The notes under the pieces: generated by a model
The model's input: the letters and a program-made list of their open reading frames with translations, nothing else
The model's database searches: none
What the model was told of the DNA's origin: nothing
Program-made: the position numbers and the translations under genes
Source: an uncultured Verrucomicrobiota bacterium
GTDB lineage: Bacteria > Verrucomicrobiota > Verrucomicrobiae > Opitutales > Opitutaceae
Assembly: GCA_946482165.1 (NCBI GenBank)
Contig: CAMLQS010000110.1
Span: forward strand, 1 to 14,189
DNA length: 14,189 bases
Direction of reading: 5' to 3'
Shown: positions 1-7,850 of the stretch, in pieces
How positions within the stretch are numbered: position 1 is the first letter of the stretch
Layout: every line of letters begins with the position of its first letter

Positions 1-22
1 CTACACGACGCTCTTCCGATCT
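1..22. other. Illumina sequencing adapter remnant (not genomic)
   Basis: These 22 bases match the 3' end of the Illumina TruSeq universal/read-1 adapter, ending in the characteristic GCTCTTCCGATCT. They lie exactly at the start of the window, as expected for untrimmed adapter carried into a contig end. The adapter happens to stay open in the frame of the following gene, so an automatic gene caller may extend that protein into it; those residues are artificial. Genomic sequence starts at about base 23. Confidence 0.95.
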
Positions 23-24
23 CC

Positions 25-1320
25 ACGCTGGCGGCGCTCATCCCTCCGGATTTGCCTCACTCGGTGAAATTGATCGACGAGGGGGTGGTGGACGTGCCGC
101 TGGATTTGGAGGCGGATATCGTCGGCCTCACGGTGATCACGGGCACGGCAAAACGGGCGTATCTTTTGGCTGATCATTTCCGGGCCCGGGGGATCACAGT
201 GGTGCTGGGCGGGCCGCACGTGACCTTGATTCCCGATGATGCGCAGCCTCACGCGGACGCGGTGGTGTGCGGCTATGCGGAGGATACTTGGCCGCAACTG
301 CTCCGCGATTTCGTGGCCGGCCAGTTAAAAGAGCGTTACACACAGGCTCCGGGATTGGACATCGGAGGCCGGCCGTTTCCGCGACGCGACCTGCTACCGA
401 GCGAAAATTACATCACGAACAACGTGTTCGAGGCGACGCGCGGTTGCGTGCATGCCTGCGATTTTTGCGTGGTGCCGACGGCGTGGGGGCGGAAGCCGTT
501 TCAAAAACCGGCGACGGAGGTCGTGGCCGATATCCGACAGCATGGCGCGCGAAAGCTGATCTTCATCGATCTCAACCTGATCGCTCATCGCGGCTACGCG
601 AAGGAGCTGTTCACCGCGCTGATTCCGCTGCGCTTGCAGTGGTATGGGCTCGCGACGGTGTTGCTGGCGGATGATGCGGAGTTGTTGGAACTGGCGCAGC
701 GCAGCGGGTGCAAGGGATTGTTGATGGGCTTGGAGTCGATCTCGACGGCGAATTTGAAAATGAACCACAAGGGCTTCAATTCGCCGGAGCATTACGGGCG
801 GGTGGTGGAGCGGCTCCACGCGCATGGGATCGCGTTGCAGGGCTGCTTTGTCTTCGGGCTCGATGAGGATCAGCCGGACGTGTTTTTGAAAACGGCGGAG
901 TTCGCGGTGCAGGCGAAGATCGACCTGCCGCGCTTCGCGGTGGTCACGCCTTTTCCCAACACGCCCTTGTATCTGCGGCTCGAGGCGGAGGGACGGATAC
1001 TGACGAAGGACTGGGAACTCTACGACGCCCAGCATGTGGTATTTCAGCCGAAGCACATGAGTGTGCGAGAGCTACAGGAAGGGATCGAGGCGGCGTGGAA
1101 ACACGCCTATTCGTGGAACTCGATCTGGCGACGATTGCGGCATTCGCCGGCGCCGTGGCCGGTGCGCATCGGGACGAATTTGGGATACCGATTCTATGCG
1201 AATAATCTGAGCCGGTTCTACAACTGCGACTGGATCATCGGCCGGGTGCCGCGGAACGTGCCCTTTGTGCAGGCCGGCGCCGTCTCCGAGGAAAACACGG
1301 CGGAACGAAAGGCGGCCTGA
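25..1320 (+). CDS. B12-binding-type radical SAM protein, 5' partial
   Basis: Cut by the contig end; the frame is open from the adapter junction and stops at TGA 1318-1320. Alignment by eye with the downstream paralog suggests about 30 N-terminal residues are missing, so the TTG at 52 is not a real start. The N-terminal third looks like the cobalamin-binding Rossmann domain of this class, with VVLGGPHVTLIPDDA at about 202-246 and GYAEDTWPQLL soon after. The radical SAM cluster motif CVHACDFC (CxxxCxxC) is at 445-468 and should ligate a 4Fe-4S cluster that cleaves S-adenosylmethionine. Later parts (IDLNLIAHRGYA, GLLMGLESIS, VTPFPNTPLY) follow the usual TIM-barrel order, and the C-terminal tail resembles DUF4070. 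Family members include methylases such as HpnP and the BchE cyclase; the substrate here is unknown. The stop shares one base with the next ATG. Confidence 0.88.
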   Translation, partial: TLAALIPPDLPHSVKLIDEGVVDVPLDLEADIVGLTVITGTAKRAYLLADHFRARGITVVLGGPHVTLIPDDAQPHADAVVCGYAEDTWPQLLRDFVAGQLKERYTQAPGLDIGGRPFPRRDLLPSENYITNNVFEATRGCVHACDFCVVPTAWGRKPFQKPATEVVADIRQHGARKLIFIDLNLIAHRGYAKELFTALIPLRLQWYGLATVLLADDAELLELAQRSGCKGLLMGLESISTANLKMNHKGFNSPEHYGRVVERLHAHGIALQGCFVFGLDEDQPDVFLKTAEFAVQAKIDLPRFAVVTPFPNTPLYLRLEAEGRILTKDWELYDAQHVVFQPKHMSVRELQEGIEAAWKHAYSWNSIWRRLRHSPAPWPVRIGTNLGYRFYANNLSRFYNCDWIIGRVPRNVPFVQAGAVSEENTAERKAA

Positions 1321-2678
1321 TGCGGGTCACCTTGATCCATCCTTGCATTGGGCGCCGCGCGGGCGACCGGTCCTATATCCGCACTTGGCAAATGGAGCCC
1401 TTACCGGCGGCGACGCTCGCGGGGCTGACGCCTGCGGACGTGGAGGTGAAGTTCTACGATGATCGGATGGAGGTGGTGCCGTTTGACGAGGCGACCGACA
1501 TGGTGGCGATCAGCGTGGAGACCTATACGGCGAAGCGCGCCTACCAGATCGCGAGCGAGTATCGGCGTCGGGGCGTGCCGGTGGTGATGGGCGGGTTTCA
1601 CGCGAGCCTCTGTCCGGACGAGGTTGCGCGGCGTGCGGAGGCGGTGGTGGTGGGCGAGGCGGAAGCACTTTGGCCGCGGGTGCTGGACGACGCGCGGCAC
1701 GGGACGCTGCAAAAATTTTACCGGGCGGAGGGGCGCACGGCGCTTGGCGGACTGCGGCCGGATCGCTCGATTTTTCGCGGGAAACGCTATCTCAAGGTCG
1801 GCTTGGTCGAGGCGGGGCGCGGGTGTCACTTCAAGTGCGAGTTCTGCGCGGTGCAGACGGTGTTCAGCTCGACGCAAACGCGGCGGCCGGCGGACGACAT
1901 CCTGGCGGAGCTGCGGAGGATAAAAGACGAGCGGAAGCTGATCTTTTTCGTCGATGACAACATCACCTCAAACCTGGCGCAGGCGAAGGAGTTTTTCCGC
2001 GCGCTGATTCCGCTGAAGATTCGCTGGGTGAGCCAATCGAGCATCAACGCGGCGCACGACGAGGAGTTTCTCGATCTGCTCAAGCGGAGCGGGTGCATGG
2101 GCGTGCTGATCGGCTTCGAGAGCCTCAACCCCGCCAATCTCGCGGCGATGAACAAAACCTTCAACACGGCGCGCGGCGGCTTCGAGACGGCGCTGGCGAA
2201 CCTGCGGCGGCATCGCATCCGGGTGTATGGGACCTTCGTGTTCGGCTACGATGGCGACACCCCGGAAAGTTTTTCACCGACGGTGGAGTTCGCGCGGCGA
2301 CATGGGTTCTACATCGCGGCGTTCAACCATCTGACACCGTTTCCCGGCACCCCGTTATATGCGCGGCTGAAGGCGGAGGGGCGCCTGCTCTACGAGGCGT
2401 GGTGGCTGGACGACCGCTACGGCTACAACAGGATTCCGTTTCAACCGAAGGGCATGTCGCCGGAGGCCCTGCGGGAGTCATGCCTCGCCGCGCGGCGGGA
2501 GTTTTATTCGTGGCCGAGCATCGTGGGGCGCGGTTTCGACGCGGTGAACCGGGCGGATGGGTTCATGTGGCGTAATTTTTACCTGATCAACGCGCTGCAT
2601 CGAAACGACGTCGCGCTGCGCGATCATCATCCACTGGGGGACGAGTCATGGCGGGGGCCTTTGCTCCAGGCGAATTGA
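1320..2678 (+). CDS. B12-binding-type radical SAM protein, second copy
   Basis: A complete 452-residue paralog of the upstream gene. It starts at ATG 1320, sharing one base with the preceding TGA (TGATG), which implies translational coupling. Residues 1-125 form the B12-binding-like domain (VVMGGFHASLCPDEV at 88-102, then VGEAEALWPRVL). CHFKCEFC at 169-176 is the CxxxCxxC cluster motif (Cys169, Cys173, Cys176). FFVDDNIT follows in the next barrel strand, then GVLIGFESL and LTPFPGTPLY. The C-terminal region (FQPKGMSPEAL and a Tyr/Trp-rich end) resembles DUF4070. No DxHxxG motif is visible in the N-terminal domain; its absence is usual in BchE/HpnP-like members, which are thought to bind cobalamin without that histidine. 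A methyl transfer or ring rearrangement on a lipid or natural-product substrate is possible, but the substrate is unknown. The last 31 bases overlap an alternative start of the next gene. Confidence 0.9.
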   Translation: MRVTLIHPCIGRRAGDRSYIRTWQMEPLPAATLAGLTPADVEVKFYDDRMEVVPFDEATDMVAISVETYTAKRAYQIASEYRRRGVPVVMGGFHASLCPDEVARRAEAVVVGEAEALWPRVLDDARHGTLQKFYRAEGRTALGGLRPDRSIFRGKRYLKVGLVEAGRGCHFKCEFCAVQTVFSSTQTRRPADDILAELRRIKDERKLIFFVDDNITSNLAQAKEFFRALIPLKIRWVSQSSINAAHDEEFLDLLKRSGCMGVLIGFESLNPANLAAMNKTFNTARGGFETALANLRRHRIRVYGTFVFGYDGDTPESFSPTVEFARRHGFYIAAFNHLTPFPGTPLYARLKAEGRLLYEAWWLDDRYGYNRIPFQPKGMSPEALRESCLAARREFYSWPSIVGRGFDAVNRADGFMWRNFYLINALHRNDVALRDHHPLGDESWRGPLLQAN

Positions 2679-2689
2679 GCGAGGGGCGA

Positions 2690-3793
2690 ATGCGCGCCGG
2701 TCGTCGCGGGACGTTTCGTTTCGCGGGGGCGACGCGTGCGGATGAGGCTGAACTGCGGGCGTTTTTGCGCAACACGCCGACGCCGGGAGGGGTGCGCCTG
2801 GCGGCGGCGCGCGAGCCGGACTATTTCGCCGGCGAGGGCGCGGGCGAGGCGGCGGACACGACGATCATCGCGCGTTTGGACGGCCGCGTGGTCTGCATGG
2901 GGCGATGCTCGCGTCGAAAAATGTATGCGGGCGGGTCGCTGCGCGAGGTGGGATACCTGGGCGAGCTGCGGCTCGCTCCGGGAACACCGCGGGGCTTGGA
3001 CGCGCTCCGCGATGGGTATGCGTTTTTCGCCGAGCTCGAGCGCGCGCGCCCGGCGGAAGCCTACTTCACTTGCGTGGCGACCCAGAACCACCGGGCGCGC
3101 TTGGTGCTGGAAGGCGGACGGTTGGGCCTGCCGCGCTATCATCCCGTGGCGGAACTGCGGACGCTGGCCTGGCCGGTGCCGCAGCGCGCGACGCTGAAAG
3201 CGAGCCCGGACGAAGTCGTCGACGCGGGGGAGCTGGTCGCGTTTCTCGACGGTGAGGCGAGGCGGCGGGCGCTGACGACGCCTTGGAACGAGGCGAGCTT
3301 GCGTTCGCTCGGCAGGCATGGGCTCCACCTCGAAGATTTTTGCGTGGTTAGGGCGAGCGGGAGGATCGTGGCGGCCGCGGCGTTGTGGGATCAGTCCGCG
3401 TGGCGGCAAACATTGGTCGCGGGGTATTCGGGCGGACTGCGCGCCGCGCGGCCGTGGATCAATCTCGCGCTGCGACTGGCGGGGCGCGCGAACTTACCTC
3501 CGGCGGGGGGCGAACTGCGGCAAGCGAGCTTGCATGGACTCTCGGTCGCGACCGGAGCGGAGGGGTGTTTGGCCGAGCTCTGCGCGCGGTTGGAAGCGCG
3601 GGCGAGGCGGCGCGGCGTGGCGTGGTTGGTGGCGAGCCTCGACGCGCGCGACGAGCGGGTGCGGGCGGCGTTGCCGAAGCGACTCGGAGCGCAGGTCTAC
3701 TCCACGCGTCTGCATGCGGTGCGGTTTCCTGATTTCGACGAGGTGATTCTGCGCGGAGATGAGTGGGTGCGGCCGGAGGCGGGATGGCTATGA
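2690..3793 (+). CDS. Two-lobed GNAT-family N-acyltransferase-like protein
   Basis: 367 residues from ATG 2690, which follows GAGGGG at 2681-2686 and leaves an 11-bp gap after the upstream stop. ATG 2648 in the same frame, with GGGGGA upstream, is the alternative and would add 14 residues and a 31-bp overlap. The preferred start puts the GNAT-type opening TFRFAGATRADEAELR at residues 8-23. Acetyl-CoA-binding motif A is recognisable as VGYLGELRLAPGTPRG (87-102), though degenerate. A second, weaker GNAT-like lobe fills the C-terminal half (HGLSVATGAEGCLAELCARL onward). Segments such as NTPTPGGVRL and AAAREPDYF look like a recurring family of roughly 380-residue two-lobed GNAT proteins of unknown substrate; this is from memory, not a search. 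It probably transfers an acyl group to an amine in the same pathway as its neighbours. Its stop overlaps the next gene. Confidence 0.7.
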   Translation: MRAGRRGTFRFAGATRADEAELRAFLRNTPTPGGVRLAAAREPDYFAGEGAGEAADTTIIARLDGRVVCMGRCSRRKMYAGGSLREVGYLGELRLAPGTPRGLDALRDGYAFFAELERARPAEAYFTCVATQNHRARLVLEGGRLGLPRYHPVAELRTLAWPVPQRATLKASPDEVVDAGELVAFLDGEARRRALTTPWNEASLRSLGRHGLHLEDFCVVRASGRIVAAAALWDQSAWRQTLVAGYSGGLRAARPWINLALRLAGRANLPPAGGELRQASLHGLSVATGAEGCLAELCARLEARARRRGVAWLVASLDARDERVRAALPKRLGAQVYSTRLHAVRFPDFDEVILRGDEWVRPEAGWL

Positions 3794-4521
3794 ATACGCT
3801 TCGCGCGAACAGGGTGATCACCACACGAGCGACACGTCGCTCCACGCTGAGCGCCGAGGAGCGGCGCGAGCTGCGCGTGCTGTTGGACACTCATTTCGAT
3901 GGGGTGTCGGAGGCGCAGTTCGAGAGCGATCTGGCGGAGAAGGATTGGGTGCTGCGGCTCTGGCTGGACGGGCGCCTGGCGGGATTCTCGACCGTGGCGA
4001 CGAGCGAGTGCATGGCCGCAGGGGCGAAGATAAACGTGGTGTATTCCGGAGACACGATCATCGCCCCCGAGGCGTGGGGGACGACTGAACTCGCGAAGGG
4101 CTGGATCGGTCTCGTGCGCGAGGCGCTGGCAAACATGCCGGCGCGGCCCGCCTATTGGCTGCTGTTGTCATCGGGTTTCAGGACCTACCGGTTTCTCCCG
4201 GTTTTTTGGCGCGAGTTCTGGCCACGTTTTGACGCGGCGATGCCGACGCGGGAAAAAGCGCTGCGGGACGAGTTGGCGGGCGCGCGATTCGGCGCCGTCT
4301 ATGACAAGAAGACGGGACTCGTGCGGTTTTCCCGTCCGCAACGGTTGCGCGGACGCTTGGCGGAAGTGCCGCAGGGGCGGGAGCGGGATGCCCATATCGC
4401 GTTTTTCCTGCAGGCGAACCCGGGGCACGCGCACGGAGATGAGCTGGTTTGTCTCACGGAACTCAGCGATGAAAACCTGACGGCGGCCGGGCGTCGAATC
4501 GTGAGGGAGGCGGTCCAATGA
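3784..4521 (+). CDS. GNAT-fold-like protein of unknown substrate
   Basis: 245 residues from ATG 3784. ATG 3790, which forms an ATGA overlap with the upstream stop, and a GTG at 3763 are alternatives. GGAGG at 3775-3779 lies 4 bases before the first ATG and 10 before the second, so the start cannot be settled. The middle of the protein (LRLWLDGRLAGFSTV, then INVVYSGDTIIAPEAWG, then WLLLSSGFRTYRFLPVFW) reads like the beta-sheet core and acyl-CoA loop of an N-acyltransferase fold, but no canonical Q/RxxGxG/A motif is present. No membrane segment or signal peptide is seen. Lying between a GNAT-like gene and a GH3 gene, with overlaps on both sides, it most likely works on the same intermediate. 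The fold assignment is moderate and a specific reaction cannot be given. Confidence 0.6.
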   Translation: MAMNTLRANRVITTRATRRSTLSAEERRELRVLLDTHFDGVSEAQFESDLAEKDWVLRLWLDGRLAGFSTVATSECMAAGAKINVVYSGDTIIAPEAWGTTELAKGWIGLVREALANMPARPAYWLLLSSGFRTYRFLPVFWREFWPRFDAAMPTREKALRDELAGARFGAVYDKKTGLVRFSRPQRLRGRLAEVPQGRERDAHIAFFLQANPGHAHGDELVCLTELSDENLTAAGRRIVREAVQ

Positions 4522-6080
4522 GCGCGGGCCCCTTGCTGGCCAATCTGGCGTGGGCCGCCGGTAATCTCGTCGCGGCACGCAGGTTTTCCGTCGCGTTGGA
4601 AGAGCCCGCGGCGACGCAGTGGCGGTGGCTGACGCAAGCGCTCCGGCGCGACGGGGAGTCGGCGTTCGGGCGCGAGCATGGCTTCGGGGCGATCGCCGAC
4701 TACTCCGCATTTTCGCGACGCGTGCCCTTGCGCGCTTGGGACGAGTTTGCGCCGTGGGTGGAGCGAGTGCGCCGCGGGGAGGGCGCGGTGTTGGGGGCCG
4801 AGCGGGTGACGCATCTGGCGCCGACGAGCGGGACGAGCGGGGCACGGAAACTCATTCCGTTCACGGCGAGCTTGCAGGAGGGGTTCTCCGCGGCGGTGGG
4901 CGCGTGGATGACGGATCTCGTCCGGTTGCGGCCGGGTATTCTTGGCGGGCCGGCTTATTGGTCGGTCTCGCCGGCGGGGGATGACGATGCCCACGTGGCG
5001 GGTGAGGTGCGCGTGGGATACGCGGACGAAGCGGATTATCTCGGCGGGTTGCGCGCATGGCTGGTGAGGCTGGCGCTGGCGGCGCCGGCGGAGTTGCGGA
5101 ACGAGCGCGACATGGAAGAGTTTTGGCGCAAGACGCTGGTCGCGGTGCTGGCGCGGAAGGATCTGCGGCTGATCTCGGTGTGGCATCCGTCGTTTTTGGA
5201 TCTGTTGCTGGAGGCGGCGGAGCGACGGTGGGGCGAGGTGTGCGAGGAGATCGAGCGAAGGAGTCGCGCGAGGGCTGCGGAACTGCGACGTTTGGGGCCG
5301 GGGGCGTGGACGCGTTGGTGGCCGGCTCTGCGGGTGGTAAGCTGCTGGGGGGACCAGGCGGCGGAGGCGGGGTGGCGGCGGCTCGCGCAAAAGTTTCCGG
5401 GCGTGTTGGTGCAGGCCAAAGGACTGTTGGCCACGGAAGCCGCGGTGACGATTCCATGCCGGGGCGCATATCCGCTGGCGGTGACCTCCCATTTCTTCGA
5501 GTTCATCGACAAGAACGGGAACGTGCGCCGGGCGCATGAACTCGAGCGCGGAGGCGACTACGAAGTGGTGGTCACCAACGGAGGCGGATTATGGCGTTAT
5601 CGCCTCGGCGACATGGTGGAATGCACAGGGCATCTTATCGCGACGCCGACACTGCGGTTTCTCGGACGCGCGGGAAACGTGAGCGATCTGCGCGGGGAAA
5701 AACTCAGCGAGGCATTTGTCGCCGAGGTGCTTCGCGGACTTTGGAGGCGCGACGCGCGTCCGGAGTTCGCGGTGTTGAGGGCGTTGCCACGGGAGCCGGG
5801 CTATCGGTTGGATGTGTCCGAGGCCGGGGAGAGCGAGTCGGCGTTGGCGGCGAGGCTCGACGCGGCCTTGTCGGAGAATCCGCACTACGCGTGGGCCCGG
5901 CGGCTGGGGCAGCTGGCGCCCGCGCGTGTCCGCGTTGCGGGTCCGGGCATCGCGCGCGAGGTCTTGCGGTCGCATCGAAGCGGGATCGGCGATGCGAAGC
6001 CCGCGGTGTTGATCGGGCCGGGGATGTCGATTGCGACGAGGCGGGGAGGCTGCGATGAGTCCTCTTGTGTGGATTTCTGA
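4518..6080 (+). CDS. GH3-family (auxin-responsive GH3-like) acyl-adenylating protein
   Basis: 520 residues. ATG 4518 overlaps the previous stop as ATGA and has GGGAGG at 4505-4510, seven bases upstream. Three regions mark the GH3 family: the nucleotide-binding APTSGTSGARKLIPFT (101-116), preceded by VPLRAWDEFAPWVERV (69-84); the LLATEA segment (5426-5443); and YEVVVTNGGGLWRYRLGDMV (5560-5619). Plant GH3 enzymes adenylate a carboxylic acid (for example jasmonate or indoleacetate) and join it to an amino acid. Bacterial members are largely uncharacterised, so the reaction here, adenylation of an acid and amide formation, is inferred. The length is normal for the family. The last 26 bases overlap the following membrane-protein gene. 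It is probably cytoplasmic: no signal peptide is seen. Confidence 0.85.
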   Translation: MSAGPLLANLAWAAGNLVAARRFSVALEEPAATQWRWLTQALRRDGESAFGREHGFGAIADYSAFSRRVPLRAWDEFAPWVERVRRGEGAVLGAERVTHLAPTSGTSGARKLIPFTASLQEGFSAAVGAWMTDLVRLRPGILGGPAYWSVSPAGDDDAHVAGEVRVGYADEADYLGGLRAWLVRLALAAPAELRNERDMEEFWRKTLVAVLARKDLRLISVWHPSFLDLLLEAAERRWGEVCEEIERRSRARAAELRRLGPGAWTRWWPALRVVSCWGDQAAEAGWRRLAQKFPGVLVQAKGLLATEAAVTIPCRGAYPLAVTSHFFEFIDKNGNVRRAHELERGGDYEVVVTNGGGLWRYRLGDMVECTGHLIATPTLRFLGRAGNVSDLRGEKLSEAFVAEVLRGLWRRDARPEFAVLRALPREPGYRLDVSEAGESESALAARLDAALSENPHYAWARRLGQLAPARVRVAGPGIAREVLRSHRSGIGDAKPAVLIGPGMSIATRRGGCDESSCVDF

Positions 6081-6486
6081 AGCGAGCTCCGCGTATCTGG
6101 CGATCTTGTCGGTCTACCATGTGTGGACGGGCGCGATCTCTTTTTTCGCGCCACGGTTCGCGCTTCGATTTTATCGCGGGATGTATGGCTGCGACCCGGT
6201 GGAGCGAAGGCATCTGACGCTTGTGATGCGGCCATGGGGGGCGCTTGCGATTTTCGCGGGGCTGTCGGGCTTCGTGGCGTTCATCGAGCCGCGGGCGCGC
6301 GTGTGGATCGTTGGGGCGACTGCAGTGTTGCTCGCGTTGCGGATCGGCTACCGCGTCGCGTTGCGGCGGGAACTGGCCGAGATCGCGCGCATCGACGCGC
6401 GCCGAAACAGGATAAGCGTGTCGATGCTGGCGGGCGGTCTGTTCCTGCTGCTTGGCGAACTGACGAACCGGTTTCTTTCCCTATGA
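6055..6486 (+). CDS. Small four-helix membrane protein (paralog 1)
   Basis: 143 residues. ATG 6055 lies inside the end of the GH3 gene (26-bp overlap) and has GGAGG at 6045-6049, five bases upstream, which fixes the start. Four hydrophobic stretches at about residues 11-33, 54-77, 82-102 and 120-137 suggest an integral inner-membrane protein. The first helix contains YHVWTGAISFFAP, and a short amphipathic loop (RFYRGMYGCDP) follows. The next gene encodes a protein of the same layout with YHVTIGVAAFLPP at the same place and a matching ALRIGYR/AVRIGQR element in helix 3, so the two are probably an ancient tandem duplication and may form a hetero-oligomer. I do not recognise a named family. Its place at the end of the operon suggests the pathway product or an intermediate is membrane-associated. 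Confidence 0.75.
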   Translation: MSPLVWISEASSAYLAILSVYHVWTGAISFFAPRFALRFYRGMYGCDPVERRHLTLVMRPWGALAIFAGLSGFVAFIEPRARVWIVGATAVLLALRIGYRVALRRELAEIARIDARRNRISVSMLAGGLFLLLGELTNRFLSL

Positions 6487-6929
6487 AATCACCCTACCAC
6501 CTGCTGCGAGGACTGCTTTGGCTGATTTGCCTGTATCACGTGACGATCGGTGTCGCGGCGTTTTTGCCTCCGGAGAGCGTGAAGGCGGCGGCCCGGGCTA
6601 TCCTCGGACTGAACTTGCCGGACGAGCCGGCGCTTTATCAGGTGATCAAGTCGTTCGGCGTGTATGCCGGCGTCTTTGGCGTGATGATGGGCTTGGCGGC
6701 TTACGATCCGGTGAAGAATCGCGCGATGATTACGGTGGGCGTGATATTGTTCGCGGTTCGTATCGGTCAGCGGCTGGCGGCCTTGGACGCGCTTGAGCGG
6801 GATTTCGGAGTGAGCGCGGGGCGCAATGTCGGAACGGTGGCCTTTGTCGCGGGGCTCGGGCTCGCGCTGGCGTGGTTTCGCTGGCGCCTGTGGCGGGACA
6901 TGCGAGGTGGGAAAGTCGTTTCGACCTAA
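6483..6929 (+). CDS. Small four-helix membrane protein (paralog 2)
   Basis: 148 residues. ATG 6483 forms an ATGA overlap with the stop of paralog 1, so the two are translationally coupled. Predicted helices lie at about residues 9-29, 52-75, 80-99 and 114-133, with a basic C-terminal tail (WFRWRLWRDMRGGK) that should sit in the cytoplasm. It shares helix layout, the YHV...G...F.PP element and the RIG(Y/Q)R element with its neighbour. No catalytic motif is evident and no named family is recognised. It is the last gene of the + strand operon and ends 5 bp from the convergent end of the AurF-like gene. No strong hairpin with a T-run lies in that tiny gap, so transcripts from both sides may overlap. 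Confidence 0.75.
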   Translation: MKSPYHLLRGLLWLICLYHVTIGVAAFLPPESVKAAARAILGLNLPDEPALYQVIKSFGVYAGVFGVMMGLAAYDPVKNRAMITVGVILFAVRIGQRLAALDALERDFGVSAGRNVGTVAFVAGLGLALAWFRWRLWRDMRGGKVVST

Positions 6930-6934
6930 CTCAG

Positions 6935-7834
6935 CTAAAGGACGGGCCGGGTTTCGCCGACGAGAGCAGACTCCAGGTCACGCAGTTCGCGGAAGCGGTC
7001 CGCCAGCGCGAAGGTGCGTGGTTCCCGGCGGCGGCTATAGATGCCCGCGAGATAATCGGAGCGGTCATCCAAGGCGAGCAGCTCGCGGCGCAGTTCGCCG
7101 AGCAGTGGACGAAGGGACGGCGCTTCGTCGGCGAGGTGGAGGACGACTCGCCATGCGGCGCGCTTTGGCAGGCGGAAAAATTCGCGCAGGATAAAGACAA
7201 AGAGCCAACGATTGAGGAAGCGGGCGGCGGGCGAAAGAGCGGGCCAGACCTCTCGGAGCAGTTCGCCGTCGAGGCCCACGTGGCGCGCTTCATCGAGCGA
7301 GTGGAGCCGATGAAGGGTTACGAAGTGGGGTTCGCAGGTCGCGGGGCCGTTGGTGATCTCGTGGGAGGCGGCGATGGTGCGTTCCTCGATGATCATCGCG
7401 AGCCAGAGGCAGAAAGGGAACCGCCAGGGACGTCGCGCGCAGTAGCCAAAGAGAGCCAGAGGGGCGGAGCCGAGCCGGACGAAGTGATGGTAGTTTTCGC
7501 GATACAGCGTGGGCTCGCAGGCGCGGTGGAGGGCATGGAACCATGCGGTGTGACGTTGTTCGTCCTCGCGAAATTCGACGAGGCGGCCGGCCAAGGGTGT
7601 GCCCGCGTAGCGTGCGATCAACGAGGGCAAGGCATGGTTGGCCAGCATGCGTTCCAAGAAGATGAAGTGCTCGTGGTAGCAACTGGCGAAGAGCTGATTG
7701 TAGCGCAGTTGCAGAGCAGCGGGGAGTTTTCCGTGAGTCGGGGTATGCGCGAGAGGAGTGAGATGTGGCGGAACGAAGGGCCGCGAACGATCGATGTTCC
7801 CGATCAAAAAATCTGCGGTAGCCGAAGTGCGCAT
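6935..7834 (-). CDS. AurF-like diiron oxygenase
   Basis: 299 residues from ATG 7834. The open frame continues upstream past this ATG, but that part falls in HupE-coding DNA in another frame. The ligand pattern of the AurF p-aminobenzoate N-oxygenase family is complete: Glu55 or Glu61 in YHEHFIFLERML, ExxH in EDEQRHTAWF (Glu92, His95), Glu150 or Glu151 in MIIEERTI, and HxxxExxH in HSLDEARHVGL (His178, Glu182, His185). The fold should be a ferritin-like four-helix bundle holding a diiron centre that activates O2. Characterised relatives oxidise aromatic amines to nitro groups; other substrates are possible, so amine N-oxygenation here is inference. The start lies 16 bases after the stop of the upstream HupE-like gene, suggesting co-transcription. 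It converges on the radical SAM/GH3 operon with a 5-bp gap, so a shared pathway is plausible but unproven. Confidence 0.82.
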   Translation of the reverse strand: MRTSATADFLIGNIDRSRPFVPPHLTPLAHTPTHGKLPAALQLRYNQLFASCYHEHFIFLERMLANHALPSLIARYAGTPLAGRLVEFREDEQRHTAWFHALHRACEPTLYRENYHHFVRLGSAPLALFGYCARRPWRFPFCLWLAMIIEERTIAASHEITNGPATCEPHFVTLHRLHSLDEARHVGLDGELLREVWPALSPAARFLNRWLFVFILREFFRLPKRAAWRVVLHLADEAPSLRPLLGELRRELLALDDRSDYLAGIYSRRREPRTFALADRFRELRDLESALVGETRPVL

Positions 7835-7850
7835 GGGAACTTCAGGAATC

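Noticed and set aside
52..54. TTG at 52 as the start of the first radical SAM gene
   Set aside because: Residues encoded upstream of it (25-51) align with the paralog's N-terminal domain, so the gene begins beyond the contig end.
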